DNA of 64,000 nucleotides, from assembly GCA_015180985.1 (NCBI GenBank), contig CP054185.1, positions 2,789,225-2,853,224 of the forward strand, in the 5' to 3' direction. How positions within the stretch are numbered: the first letter of the stretch is position 1; each line of letters starts with the position of its first letter. The notes under the pieces were generated by a model that worked only from the letters and a program-made list of their open reading frames with translations, was not told the origin of the DNA and searched no databases. Below are positions 17,159 through 25,300 of this stretch, one piece after another. This DNA comes from Flammeovirgaceae bacterium. GTDB taxonomy: Bacteria; Bacteroidota; Bacteroidia; Cytophagales; Cyclobacteriaceae. Position numbers and translations under genes: made by a program.

Positions 17159-17749
17159 TCACTCCCGTTGTTTTATCAGCCGTTGCACGTACTTGCCAAT
17201 GATATCAAACTCAAGATTCACACGGTCACCGGGCTGCAGACTTTGAAAACTGGTGTTTTCGAAGGTGTAAGGAATAATAGTAACCCTAAAGCCATTCGCT
17301 TTAGTATTAAAGCAGGTTAGGCTAACCCCGTCAACACTAATGGAGCCTTTTTCAACCGTAATGTTTCCTGTTGCGGAGTCATACTCAAAGTCAAACAACC
17401 AACTGCCCCCAACTTCCTGAACGCGCACGCAAGTACCTACCTGGTCAACATGCCCCTGAACAATGTGGCCATCGAAGCGGCCATTGGCTACCATGCATCG
17501 CTCAAGGTTAATAAGGCTTCCCTCTTTCCATAGACCCAGTGTTGATTTCTTTAATGTTTCATCCACTGCGGTAACCCAATGTTTACCACCTTCGGCCTTC
17601 GTTACCGTAAGGCACACCCCATTATGTGAAACACTTTGATCAGTTCTTAATTCTTGGGAGATCGGGCTACTGATACAAAAATGTTTGTTGGTTTGATCGG
17701 TAACAATCCGCTCAACTCTTCCTAAGGCTTCAATAATACCGGTAAACAT
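17159..17749 (-). CDS. ribE: Riboflavin synthase, alpha chain
   Basis: A 196-residue protein that dismutates two molecules of 6,7-dimethyl-8-ribityllumazine into riboflavin. It has the internal two-fold repeat of the family: MFTGIIEALGRVERI, then SVSHNGVCLTVTKA in the first half and SISVDGVSLTCFN in the second, with HIVQGHVDQVG between. Length is usual. It starts 1 nt after the stop of the M20 amidohydrolase gene, so the two are probably co-transcribed although unrelated in function. No FMN riboswitch is visible. The FAD synthetase gene ribF lies at 51969. Confidence 0.96.
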   Translation of the reverse strand: MFTGIIEALGRVERIVTDQTNKHFCISSPISQELRTDQSVSHNGVCLTVTKAEGGKHWVTAVDETLKKSTLGLWKEGSLINLERCMVANGRFDGHIVQGHVDQVGTCVRVQEVGGSWLFDFEYDSATGNITVEKGSISVDGVSLTCFNTKANGFRVTIIPYTFENTSFQSLQPGDRVNLEFDIIGKYVQRLIKQRE

Positions 17750-17750
17750 G

Positions 17751-19394
17751 CTATCTCTTCGACTCTAATCTTTGAAGTGCGTCTTTCTGGTCAGGCCGCA
17801 AGGTAGGATATTGAATACCCAATTGATCAAGATAGGTTTTATATTTTGCCGGATTGTAATACAGCGGCTTGAGTTTGGGCTTGTATTCTTCCATGATTTT
17901 CTGGTTCAGGTAAATGGCTGGATTGTCTTTTTCTCCTACCAGTGGTGTATACTGGATTTCTTTAGTTTGCTCGTTTTTATAATACGTCCACGCATTGGCT
18001 ATGATTTCGGGCTTCAATAACATATCGAGCAGCGTCATCGCTTCGGCCCTCGCTCCGTAAAGAATTCCTTTGTGTGCAATGGGCGTGGCCATGGTAATGG
18101 CATTACTCCAATGATGACCCGGCAAGCCGGGGATATTCGATGGGTAACGAAGAACGATTGTAGGCAACGACCAACTAATGTCGGCAATGTCATCAGAACC
18201 ACCGCCCATGGCCATAAGCTGGCGCCCCATAATGTTGATTGACCCGGTAGGACTTGGAAGGCCAAGCGTATCCAGTTTTACCGCCAGGCCTTCCACTTTA
18301 GGTGCTTTCATTTCCAGCTGTACCGCTTTGGCCAACAGTTGGTCTTCGGCCGACCATTTTGGCAGACCAACTTTCTTGATGTTTTCGTACATCGCTTCGG
18401 CCAGCGGTTTGTTAAAATGACCGGGCCATGCCGAGCCAAGAATTTCGTAGGTAAACTTTGTGTCCGTCATCATGGCCGCACCTTCGGCAATCTTTACACC
18501 GGTGTCGAACAATTTTTTGATATCCGGATAGGTGCGCTCGCGGAAATAATACCATACCGATGCTTTAGAGGGAACAACATTCGGCTGATCGCCTCCATCG
18601 GAAATAACGTAGTGCGATCGCTGGGTAAGTTCCAGGTGCTCACGCCTGAAGTTCCAGCCTATGTTCATTAACTCCACAGCATCAAGCGCACTTCGCCCCC
18701 GCCACGGTGCGCCCGCGGCATGAGCAGCTGATCCTTCAAAATTAAAGCGAACAGAAACCAATCCGTTCATACCCGAATCGCCATATGAAACGCCCAGGTT
18801 GTTGCCAACGTGAGTGAAAATACAGGCGTCAACATCTTTGAAATATCCCGCACGCACGTAATACGCTTTTGTACCCACCAACTCCTCGGCAATGCCGGGC
18901 CACAACATCAATGTTCCTGAAATTTTTTCGCGCTCCATTATTTTTTTGAGCGCCAGTGCAGCGATAATGTTAACGGCCTGGCCGGAGTTATGCCCTTCAC
19001 CATGGCCGGGTGCACCTTCGACTAATGGATCATGGTAGGCTACACCAGGTTTTTGCGAAGCTTTGGGAATACAATCCACATCTGAACCTAATGCGATTAA
19101 TGGCTTGCCGGAACCCCAGGTGGCAATCCATGCCGTGGGCACACCGGCTATCCCCTTCTGCACGTTAAACCCGTTTTTCTCCAGCAGTGTGGTGAGGTAA
19201 TTAAAGGTTTCAAATTCTTGGAAGCCAAGCTCGGCAAAACTGAAAAGCATATCGTTTATTTGCTGGCCAAGCGGGGCAAGTTTTTCAACTTCAGCAACAG
19301 CTTCCGTTTTAAGTTTTTCAAGCCGCTGCACTTCCGGTTGGGAATAAAGCAACAGCGATGAGCACAACAGGAAGAAGGTAAAAATCCGCGTCAT
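17751..19394 (-). CDS. Secreted M20-family amidohydrolase (AbgB-like)
   Basis: A 547-residue zinc metallohydrolase with an N-terminal signal peptide (IFTFFLLCSSLLLYSQ). Metal-site segments GHGEGHNSG, IAEELVGTKAYY and FTHVGNN are in the expected order, with the dimerisation (lid) domain in the middle (VRFNFEGSAAHAAGAPWRGR). The subfamily resembles AbgB, the p-aminobenzoyl-glutamate hydrolase subunit, and the amide-hydrolysing aminoacylases; substrate unknown, probably an N-acyl amino acid or peptide in the periplasm. The C-terminal 70 residues (QYTPLVGEKDNPAIYLN onward) extend past the usual catalytic core. A TACTTTCG (minus strand, 19422-19429) gives a likely promoter 27 nt upstream. Confidence 0.88.
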   Translation of the reverse strand: MTRIFTFFLLCSSLLLYSQPEVQRLEKLKTEAVAEVEKLAPLGQQINDMLFSFAELGFQEFETFNYLTTLLEKNGFNVQKGIAGVPTAWIATWGSGKPLIALGSDVDCIPKASQKPGVAYHDPLVEGAPGHGEGHNSGQAVNIIAALALKKIMEREKISGTLMLWPGIAEELVGTKAYYVRAGYFKDVDACIFTHVGNNLGVSYGDSGMNGLVSVRFNFEGSAAHAAGAPWRGRSALDAVELMNIGWNFRREHLELTQRSHYVISDGGDQPNVVPSKASVWYYFRERTYPDIKKLFDTGVKIAEGAAMMTDTKFTYEILGSAWPGHFNKPLAEAMYENIKKVGLPKWSAEDQLLAKAVQLEMKAPKVEGLAVKLDTLGLPSPTGSINIMGRQLMAMGGGSDDIADISWSLPTIVLRYPSNIPGLPGHHWSNAITMATPIAHKGILYGARAEAMTLLDMLLKPEIIANAWTYYKNEQTKEIQYTPLVGEKDNPAIYLNQKIMEEYKPKLKPLYYNPAKYKTYLDQLGIQYPTLRPDQKDALQRLESKR

Positions 19395-19511
19395 AGGTTA
19401 ATCGGGTTTAGATGTGGTTTCCGAAAGTAGCGGATTATACCAGCCCAAACAAATGCATTTTTATTACCGTAAACATGCGATTTTGGCCTAAAATCAAACA
19501 AAATTTTAATA

Positions 19512-19543
19512 TTTGGTTTATAATATAAACTATTTTATGTTTG
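19512..19543 (+). promoter_or_regulatory. Promoter with palindromic operator in its spacer
   Basis: TTTG (19512-19515) and TATGTTTG (19536-19543) form an exact Bacteroidota-type promoter with a 20-nt spacer. The spacer contains GTTTATAATATAAAC (19516-19530), a perfect 15-bp palindrome around a central A. A protein bound there would block the polymerase, so this looks like an operator, most simply for the winged-helix regulator encoded at 20141. Confidence 0.65.
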
Positions 19544-19560
19544 TATCGTTAATGCCGTAT

Positions 19561-20148
19561 ATGGAAACCAAAAACGACAACCTGAAGCCGCAAGAAAGCC
19601 TGGAACTGATTGCCGCTATGATCAACCAAGCCAAGGGAAACATCGGACGCAGCAGCTTTTACTTTTTATTGTGGGGCTGGGTCATTGCCATCTGCAATTT
19701 CAGCATGTATGGGATTTTTAAATTTTCAAGTTTTCCACAATACGCACCCTTTGTTTGGATACTTGTTGTACCGGCCTGGATTGCCACTGTGATCTATGCC
19801 AATAAGCAACAAAAGCAAAAAGGCGCTACTACACATCTTGACGAGATAAATAAGTGGCTCTGGATTACCATGGCCATCAGTATTTTGCCGGTTTGGTTTT
19901 TTGGAGCCCAATTAAACTGGATGATTAACGCCATTGTTATGATGCCCATAGGCTCAGCTACTTTCCTTTCGGGAATCATTCTTCGATTCAGGCCGCTCAT
20001 ACTTGGTGGCATAACATTTTGGTTAGCAGGCATTGCCTGTTACCTGGTCAATCCCACCGAGCAAATTCTGATTGGCGGCTTGGCTGTTTTGCTGGGCTAT
20101 TTAATTCCGGGTTACATGTTAAAAAATCAGCGGGAGAACAATGTTTAA
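19561..20148 (+). CDS. Multi-pass membrane protein of unknown function
   Basis: A 195-residue protein. The first 35 residues are soluble and charged (ETKNDNLKPQESLELIAAMINQ), followed by about five hydrophobic helices (FYFLLWGWVIAICNFSMY, FVWILVVPAWIATVIY, WLWITMAISILPVWFF, WMINAIVMMPIGSATFLSG and two short C-terminal ones). ATG at 19561 is chosen because transcription is predicted to begin near 19549; ATG at 19552 is also possible. It overlaps the regulator gene by 8 nt. Membrane protein plus small wHTH regulator pairs of this kind are common in Bacteroidota, but the function is not known to me. Confidence 0.75.
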   Translation: METKNDNLKPQESLELIAAMINQAKGNIGRSSFYFLLWGWVIAICNFSMYGIFKFSSFPQYAPFVWILVVPAWIATVIYANKQQKQKGATTHLDEINKWLWITMAISILPVWFFGAQLNWMINAIVMMPIGSATFLSGIILRFRPLILGGITFWLAGIACYLVNPTEQILIGGLAVLLGYLIPGYMLKNQRENNV

Positions 20149-20425
20149 AGAACTTGATCCGTTGCTGCATTCACAATTACGACTGGGCGTCATGTCCTTA
20201 CTGATGAGTGTGGAGTCAGCTGAGTTTACCTTTCTGAAAGAAAAAACAAACTCAACGGCCGGAAACTTAAGTGTGCAATTGGATAAACTTTCGGAAGCAG
20301 GTTATATAACCATTGAAAAATCATTTAAAGGAAAAAAACCGCTGACTACGTGCAAAGTGACAAAAAAGGGGATGAAAGCTTTTGAAGACTATGTAAATGC
20401 ACTGAAGCAATACATCAAACCATAA
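20141..20425 (+). CDS. Winged-helix transcriptional regulator
   Basis: A 94-residue single-domain DNA-binding protein of the MarR/PadR-like winged-helix type (HTH_34-like). Residues 1-20 pack as the first helix (LLHSQLRLGVMSLLMSV), residues 28-60 form the helix-turn-helix (FLKEKTNSTAGNLSVQLDKL then SEAGYITIEKSF) and the wing is FKGKKPLTTCKVTKKG. There is no ligand-binding domain, so the signal may come through the membrane protein whose gene overlaps it by 8 nt. Two matching palindromes, at 19516-19530 and 20442-20456, are the obvious candidate binding sites, giving autoregulation and control of the hydrolase gene downstream. Confidence 0.85.
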   Translation: MFKELDPLLHSQLRLGVMSLLMSVESAEFTFLKEKTNSTAGNLSVQLDKLSEAGYITIEKSFKGKKPLTTCKVTKKGMKAFEDYVNALKQYIKP

Positions 20426-20441
20426 TTTTTTTACCCATTTA

Positions 20442-20456
20442 GTTTATAAAATAAAC
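20442..20456 (+). promoter_or_regulatory. Second copy of the palindromic operator
   Basis: GTTTATAAAATAAAC is an inverted repeat (GTTTAT / ATAAAC around AAA) that differs in one base from the palindrome at 19516-19530. It lies 17 nt after the regulator stop and 11 nt before the hydrolase start, in a spacer without a clear TAnnTTTG box. It suggests a second, internal control point for the same regulator. Confidence 0.6.
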
Positions 20457-20466
20457 CAGTTTAATA

Positions 20467-21366
20467 ATGAGAACAAAAACAAAGAAAATCTACCTCATAG
20501 CCGGCTTGATTACCTGTATAATCGCCCTCTGCATGCTTCAATCAGAAGCAACTGCCCGTCCGCCATTTAAAGTTGAAAAAGTTGGAAAAGGAAAACAGCA
20601 CATCATTCTTATTCCCGGGCTTACCAGCCCGGGTGAAGTGTGGAATGAAACCATAGCCCGGTATAAAACCAACTACACCTTGCATGTGATTTCACTTCCA
20701 GGTTTTGCCGGAACGCCCGCCATTGAAACCAGTGAGTATCTGAAAACCATGCGTGATGAATTGATTAGGTACATCAAAGACAACAAACTAAAGCAGCCAA
20801 TCCTGATTGGTCATAGTTTGGGTGGTTTTTTAAGCTTGTGGATTAGCGCAACCGAACCGGACTTAGTTGGTGCAAATTTCATTGTTGATGCGCTCCCCTT
20901 TCTGCCGGCTATTCAAAATCCTTCCGCTACTGTGGAGTCTATAAAACCCATGGCCGCCAGCATGCGCGACATGATGAAGAACGCAACACCTGAACAAACC
21001 AAACAAAGTCAGCAATATTACCTGAGCAGCATGGCCACCGCACCCGATAAACTTGAATTGATTGGCCGCTGGGGCATTGAATCGCACGCACCTACAGTGG
21101 CGCAAGCCCTGTACGAACTGCACACCATCGACTTGCGGAATGATGTTGCCGCCATCAAAGTGCCCGTAACCGTCTTAGGTGCATGGATAGCCTACAAAAG
21201 CTATGGTGCAACCCATGAGAGCACGTTGAAAAATTTCTCCGACCAATATCAGAAAGTAAAAAACGTAACCATCCGGTTAACCGATACCGCAAAACACTTC
21301 ATCATGTATGATGATCCGATGTGGTTCTTTGAACAGCTGGACAATTTTCTTAGAAACAACAAATAA
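20467..21366 (+). CDS. Secreted alpha/beta hydrolase
   Basis: A 299-residue exported hydrolase with an N-terminal signal sequence (KIYLIAGLITCIIALCML). The fold is visible from HIILIPGLTSPGEVWNETI (oxyanion loop), the nucleophile elbow LIGHSLGGFLSLW with Ser117, and the catalytic His in DTAKHFIMYDDP near residue 280. This is the general esterase/lipase fold and the substrate is unknown. A lid-like helical insert lies at about residues 150-215. The gene is 41 nt after the regulator gene and has an operator-like palindrome between them. Confidence 0.88.
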   Translation: MRTKTKKIYLIAGLITCIIALCMLQSEATARPPFKVEKVGKGKQHIILIPGLTSPGEVWNETIARYKTNYTLHVISLPGFAGTPAIETSEYLKTMRDELIRYIKDNKLKQPILIGHSLGGFLSLWISATEPDLVGANFIVDALPFLPAIQNPSATVESIKPMAASMRDMMKNATPEQTKQSQQYYLSSMATAPDKLELIGRWGIESHAPTVAQALYELHTIDLRNDVAAIKVPVTVLGAWIAYKSYGATHESTLKNFSDQYQKVKNVTIRLTDTAKHFIMYDDPMWFFEQLDNFLRNNK

Positions 21367-21375
21367 ATACTACCT

Positions 21376-21912
21376 ATGAAATCACTGATTATCATTGCCA
21401 TCACTTTTCTGGGAACGTTGCTGGCAAAAGCCCAGGGAACCGCACCCGAAGGTTTAAAGCAGGAAATGCAAAAGCTGGCCTTCATGGCCGGCAAGTGGCG
21501 GGGTGTGGCCGCCATCAGGCAACCAAACGGAACGTTGCTCAAAGTAAACCAGGAGGAAGACGTCCAATTTAAACTGGATGGAACTGTATTACTGATTGAG
21601 GGTATCGGAAGAAATACAGTTGACAATTCGATATCATTCAACGCGCTCGCCATACTTTCATTCAATCAGCAAACCAAAGAATACGTATTCAAATCTTATG
21701 TAATGGACGGTAACCAGACTGATGCCTACTTTAAAATCATTGAAGAAAACCACTTTGAATGGGGATTTGACTTACCAACCAAAGCCAAAATCCGCTATGA
21801 TCTCGTTCTGAACCCGCAGAAAAAATTATGGTTTGAAAAAGGAGAATATTCACCTGATGGCAATACCTGGTTTCCGTTTATTGAAATGACTTTAACCAAA
21901 CTTGAAAAATGA
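21376..21912 (+). CDS. Secreted DUF1579-like protein
   Basis: A 178-residue protein with a signal peptide ending AKAQ (residue 20). After it, KLAFMAGKWRGVAAIRQPNG resembles the opening of DUF1579-like and lipocalin-like beta-barrel families, where FLxGxWxG starts the barrel. The remainder is a series of beta strands ending PFIEMTLTKLEK. It is 9 nt after the hydrolase and overlaps the next gene by 4 nt, so it belongs to the same operon. A ligand-binding function is possible but not shown. Confidence 0.7.
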   Translation: MKSLIIIAITFLGTLLAKAQGTAPEGLKQEMQKLAFMAGKWRGVAAIRQPNGTLLKVNQEEDVQFKLDGTVLLIEGIGRNTVDNSISFNALAILSFNQQTKEYVFKSYVMDGNQTDAYFKIIEENHFEWGFDLPTKAKIRYDLVLNPQKKLWFEKGEYSPDGNTWFPFIEMTLTKLEK

Positions 21913-22418
21913 ATTCATTAGTACACAGTCCTACAGGACTCATTCATTTATTCAGTGCAATCATGGCGCTAATCACAGGAACAGTCGTTCTCTTCAGCAC
22001 GAAAGGAACACGGTCGCATCGTATTACCGGTTACTGGTATGTTGCTTCGATGCTCATACTAAACGGCACCGCCTTTGGATTATATCAGCTATTCGGGCGG
22101 TTTGGGCCCTTTCATGTTGCGGCATTGGTGAGTATGTTAACGCTATTGATGGGAATATTACCGTTGATTAACCGGCAGCCATCAGGCAAGTGGTTGATGC
22201 GCCACTTAACCTGGATGTACTATTCCGTCATCGGGCTGTACGCAGCCTTTGCATCAGAAATCATTGTGCGCATCCCGGGCCTACCTTTCGCTGCCATGGT
22301 GGTTACTGCTTCCGTTACCATAACTGCTGTGGGAATCTTTATCTTTATAAAAAACCATCGATCGTGGATTAAAAATATTCATACACATAAACCCCATTCA
22401 TATGAACAACACCGATGA
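21909..22418 (+). CDS. DUF2306-like membrane protein
   Basis: A 169-residue polytopic membrane protein with about five hydrophobic helices. The opening SPTGLIHLFSAIMALITGTVVLFSTKGTRSH (given as SPTGLIHLFSAIMALITG and LFSTKGTRSHR) and RHLTWMYYSVIGLYAAFASE match what I know of DUF2306 proteins, with conserved His residues in several helices that could bind heme or metal. It overlaps the secreted-protein gene by 4 nt upstream and the 2TM gene by 17 nt downstream. Function unknown. Confidence 0.75.
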   Translation: MNSLVHSPTGLIHLFSAIMALITGTVVLFSTKGTRSHRITGYWYVASMLILNGTAFGLYQLFGRFGPFHVAALVSMLTLLMGILPLINRQPSGKWLMRHLTWMYYSVIGLYAAFASEIIVRIPGLPFAAMVVTASVTITAVGIFIFIKNHRSWIKNIHTHKPHSYEQHR

Positions 22419-22686
22419 CAAACTTTACCGCGAAGCACGCAAACGGGTAAAGCGCAAGAAAGAATTTTACAGCCACCTGCTAAGTTATTTAACCATTGGC
22501 TTATTCCTAACTTTTATCAATTGGTACTCTAACCCGGGTGGCTGGTGGGTACAATGGGTATGGCTTGGCTGGGGCATCGGTATTTTCTTCCACGGCATGA
22601 GCCTGTTCCGGAAAAACATCGTGTTTGGCGATGAATGGGAAGAGAAGGAAATACAGAAAGAGATAAAGAGGATGAGAAAACAATGA
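22402..22686 (+). CDS. 2TM-domain protein
   Basis: A 94-residue protein with the 2TM domain pattern: a charged N-terminal helix (LYREARKRVKRKKEFYSHLL), two transmembrane segments (LSYLTIGLFLTFINWY and WWVQWVWLGWGIGIFFHGM), and a charged tail (EEKEIQKEIKRMRKQ). The domain is often found fused to Bacteroidota sensor kinases or as a stand-alone small protein; here it is stand-alone and overlaps the preceding gene by 17 nt. It is the last gene of the cassette and a perfect inverted repeat starts immediately after its stop. Confidence 0.85.
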   Translation: MNNTDDKLYREARKRVKRKKEFYSHLLSYLTIGLFLTFINWYSNPGGWWVQWVWLGWGIGIFFHGMSLFRKNIVFGDEWEEKEIQKEIKRMRKQ

Positions 22687-22754
22687 TTCAATTTTCAATT
22701 AGCCAATTTGGAGACCCATCGGCTAATTGATACATTGGCTAATTGAAAATTGAA
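22687..22754. repeat. 21-bp perfect inverted repeat
   Basis: Bases 22687-22707 and 22734-22754 are exact reverse complements (21 bp), with a 26-nt loop that itself holds a partial copy, CGGCTAATTGA (22720-22730). The arms are built of TTCAATTTTCAATTAGCC. The element fills the whole space between the 2TM gene stop and the DUF72 start. It could act as a terminator, but the lack of a T-run and the regular AT-rich make-up suggest a dispersed intergenic palindrome. Confidence 0.85.
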
Positions 22755-22756
22755 CA

Positions 22757-23650
22757 ATGGAATTCGGCCGCGTTTCTTCTGATGAGTTAGAAAAAACAGA
22801 TTTCACCCTCCCACCCGATCATCCCGGAACTACAGCCATCCTTAAAAATCAGAAGAAAAAATCTAAGTCCACTGTTTTTGTCGGGTGCGCCAAATGGGGC
22901 CGGCCCGACTGGGTTGGCAAAATTTATCCCAAGGGAACAAAGGCTGGTGATTTCCTTGAACATTATGCGCGACAATTCAACTGCATTGAGTTAAATGCCA
23001 CCTTTTACCGCATGCCCACACGCAAGCAAACCAGCGGGTGGAAAAGCAAAGTAGGCGATGATTTTAAGTTTTGCCCCAAGTTTGTTGACCAGATTACGCA
23101 CATCAAACGATTAAAAGATGTTGATGAACTAACCGATCGTTTTTTAGACGGCATCTCCGGCTTTGAAAAAAATCTTGGCCCGGTTTTCCTGATGCCGCAC
23201 CCGGGCATGGGACCTAAAACGCTGGAGGTCCTTGAAACTTTTATCCAGTCCCTTCCCAAAGACATTGAACTCTATACCGAGTTGCGTCATAAAGACTGGT
23301 TCGCCAACCCGGAAGCGTTTGAAGCTGTTTTCACCATGCTCGAACGGAACCAATCGGGCTCCATTATTACCGATGCTTCCGGCCGCAGGGATTGCCTGCA
23401 CATGCGGCTTACCACACCATCGGCATTTATCCGCTTTGTCGGTAATGGGCTCCACCCCACAGACTACACGCGCTGTGATGACTGGATCAACCGGATGAAA
23501 GCGTGGGCTCAGCAAGGCATTGAATCCATGTACTTTTTTATGCACCAGCATGAAGAACTTCACTCACCCGAACTTTGCCGGTACCTCATCCCGAAAATCA
23601 ATGAACAACTGGGAACAACCATCCATGTTCCGGAGTTTGTTAGCCAGTAA
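22757..23650 (+). CDS. DUF72 family protein
   Basis: A 297-residue protein of the DUF72 (YecE-like) family, a TIM-barrel fold of unknown biochemical function. Typical elements: VFVGCAKWGRPDWVGKIYP, HYARQFNCIELNATFYRMP, FKFCPKFVDQITHIKRL, VFLMPHPGMGP, ELYTELRHKDWF and a C-terminal YFFMHQHEE segment. Acidic and aromatic residues lining the barrel are conserved, suggesting an enzyme. The ATG at 22757 comes just 2 nt after the inverted repeat, so the RNA hairpin would sit right against the start codon. Confidence 0.9.
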   Translation: MEFGRVSSDELEKTDFTLPPDHPGTTAILKNQKKKSKSTVFVGCAKWGRPDWVGKIYPKGTKAGDFLEHYARQFNCIELNATFYRMPTRKQTSGWKSKVGDDFKFCPKFVDQITHIKRLKDVDELTDRFLDGISGFEKNLGPVFLMPHPGMGPKTLEVLETFIQSLPKDIELYTELRHKDWFANPEAFEAVFTMLERNQSGSIITDASGRRDCLHMRLTTPSAFIRFVGNGLHPTDYTRCDDWINRMKAWAQQGIESMYFFMHQHEELHSPELCRYLIPKINEQLGTTIHVPEFVSQ

Positions 23651-23664
23651 AGTTTATTACGAAA

Positions 23665-23692
23665 AACCAACAACCAACAACCATCAACTATT
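23665..23692 (+). repeat. Short period-7 repeat upstream of cysS
   Basis: Units AACCAAC (23665-23671), AACCAAC (23672-23678), AACCATC (23679-23685) and AACTATT (23686-23692) keep a 7-nt period. The unit AACCAAC equals the last unit of the array at 5742-5826. It lies 35 nt before the cysS start. Confidence 0.65.
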
Positions 23693-23726
23693 CACTTTTT
23701 AGTAGTTTCGCTCCGACTTTTGTATT

Positions 23727-25223
23727 ATGACTTTGTTTGAAAAATACCCGGTTTCCATAACCAATTCGCTTTCGGGCAAGAAAGAAGTATTCATTCCGCT
23801 GAAATCGCCTTTTGTTGGACTGTACTCCTGCGGACCTACCGTATATAATGAAGTACACCTGGGCAACCTGCGCACCTTTACAGCTTTTGATGTGGTGTAC
23901 CGCTACTTAACACACATCGGCTACAAAGTCCGCTACGTGCGCAACATTACCGATGCCGGCCACCTGACCAACGATGCCGGTGAAGGGGTTGACCGCATTG
24001 AAGAAAGCGCCAAGCTTGAACAACTGGAGCCCATGGAAATTGTTCAAAAGTACACCTTCAGTTTCCATGAAGTATGCCGGATATTCAACATCCTTCCGCC
24101 CTCTATTGAGCCCACCGCAACCGGGCACATTGTTGAGCAGATTGAGATGGTGAAGAAAATTTTAGCAAACGGCTATGCCTACGCGGTAAACGGCTCGGTG
24201 TATTTCGATGTGCGCAAGTTCATGGAAAAGTATAAGTACGGAGAACTCAGCGGCCGCAATATTGATGAACTACTGGAAGGCACACGCGAACTGGACAGGC
24301 AGGATGAAAAACGACATGCCGTTGACTTTGCCATCTGGAAGGCCGTATCGCCAAATCACATCCAGCGTTGGCCCTCACCCTGGGGCGAAGGCATACCCGG
24401 CTGGCATTTGGAGTGCTCGGCCATGGGAACAAAATACCTGGGTGAACAATTTGATATTCATGGCGGTGGAATGGATTTAAAATTTCCGCACCACGAATGT
24501 GAGATCGCTCAAAGTATAGGCGCTTACGGAAAAGCACCGGTGCGCTACTGGATGCACGCCAACATGCTTACCGTAAACGGTGAGAAGATGAGCAAGTCGA
24601 AAGGCAACTCGTTTTTGCCGCGCGAATTATTCACAGGCTCGCATCCCCTGCTGGCAAAAGCCTACAGTCCCATGGCTGTACGTTTTTTTATGTTGCAATC
24701 GCATTACTCCAGCACCCTTGATTTTTCGAACGAAGCCCTGCAGGCCGCAGAGAAGGGATACAAGAAACTGAGTAACGCACTGAGTACAATTAAAAAAATT
24801 GATCACCCGGGTGGGTCAGGCAAACAAAATGAAGAGTTGTTAAAGCTGATTGATGAAGCTTACCAGAACATGAGCGATGATTTCAATACAGCAAAAACGC
24901 TTGCTGTATTGTTTGAGATGTCATCCCGAATCAACGACATTAAATCAGGTAATTACAAATTAACCGACCTTGATTCGGATACCTTCCAAAAATTCAAGTC
25001 GGGTTACATTACGTTTATGGAAGACGTATTGGGCTTGCAGGAAGAAGGCAGCCAGAACCAGGAGTTGCTGGATGGTGTTATCCGGGTGATGATTGAACTC
25101 CGCAAAAAAGCCCGCACCGACCGGAATTATGCTCTGTCCGATAAAATCAGGGATGATTTGAAAGCCCTGGGTGTTCAGTTAATGGATGGGAAAGATGGGG
25201 AAATCAGTTACACGATTGAATAG
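23727..25223 (+). CDS. cysS: Cysteinyl-tRNA synthetase
   Basis: Class I aminoacyl-tRNA synthetase of 498 residues that charges tRNA-Cys. Evidence: [19 protein letters not shown] with the zinc Cys and the HIGH-type motif [26 protein letters not shown] and [18 protein letters not shown] with the remaining zinc ligands, and the KMSKS loop [11 protein letters not shown]. The C-terminal DALR-like anticodon-binding region is present to the end ([20 protein letters not shown]). The CGACTTTTG upstream (23714-23722) is near a TAnnTTTG box. An imperfect palindrome follows the stop. Confidence 0.97.
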   Translation: MTLFEKYPVSITNSLSGKKEVFIPLKSPFVGLYSCGPTVYNEVHLGNLRTFTAFDVVYRYLTHIGYKVRYVRNITDAGHLTNDAGEGVDRIEESAKLEQLEPMEIVQKYTFSFHEVCRIFNILPPSIEPTATGHIVEQIEMVKKILANGYAYAVNGSVYFDVRKFMEKYKYGELSGRNIDELLEGTRELDRQDEKRHAVDFAIWKAVSPNHIQRWPSPWGEGIPGWHLECSAMGTKYLGEQFDIHGGGMDLKFPHHECEIAQSIGAYGKAPVRYWMHANMLTVNGEKMSKSKGNSFLPRELFTGSHPLLAKAYSPMAVRFFMLQSHYSSTLDFSNEALQAAEKGYKKLSNALSTIKKIDHPGGSGKQNEELLKLIDEAYQNMSDDFNTAKTLAVLFEMSSRINDIKSGNYKLTDLDSDTFQKFKSGYITFMEDVLGLQEEGSQNQELLDGVIRVMIELRKKARTDRNYALSDKIRDDLKALGVQLMDGKDGEISYTIE

Positions 25224-25242
25224 CTGCAAGCTGTTAGCTGCG

Positions 25243-25295
25243 AGCTACAAGCCTCGAGCTTGTGACTCGAAGCTGACAGCTTGAGGCTTGTAGCT
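25243..25295. repeat. 18-bp inverted repeat after cysS
   Basis: AGCTACAAGCCTCGAGCT (25243-25260) pairs with AGCTTGAGGCTTGTAGCT (25278-25295) over all 18 positions, one of them a G-U pair. The surrounding bases (25222-25300) are a patchwork of AGCTG/AAGCT/CGAGCT words. It stands 5 nt before the yidD start. No T-run follows, so it is more like a dispersed palindromic repeat than a terminator. Confidence 0.75.
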
Positions 25296-25300
25296 TAGCT

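Noticed and set aside
17750-17760. FMN riboswitch before riboflavin synthase
   Set aside because: The gene starts 1 nt after the M20 gene, so there is no leader in which such an element could lie.
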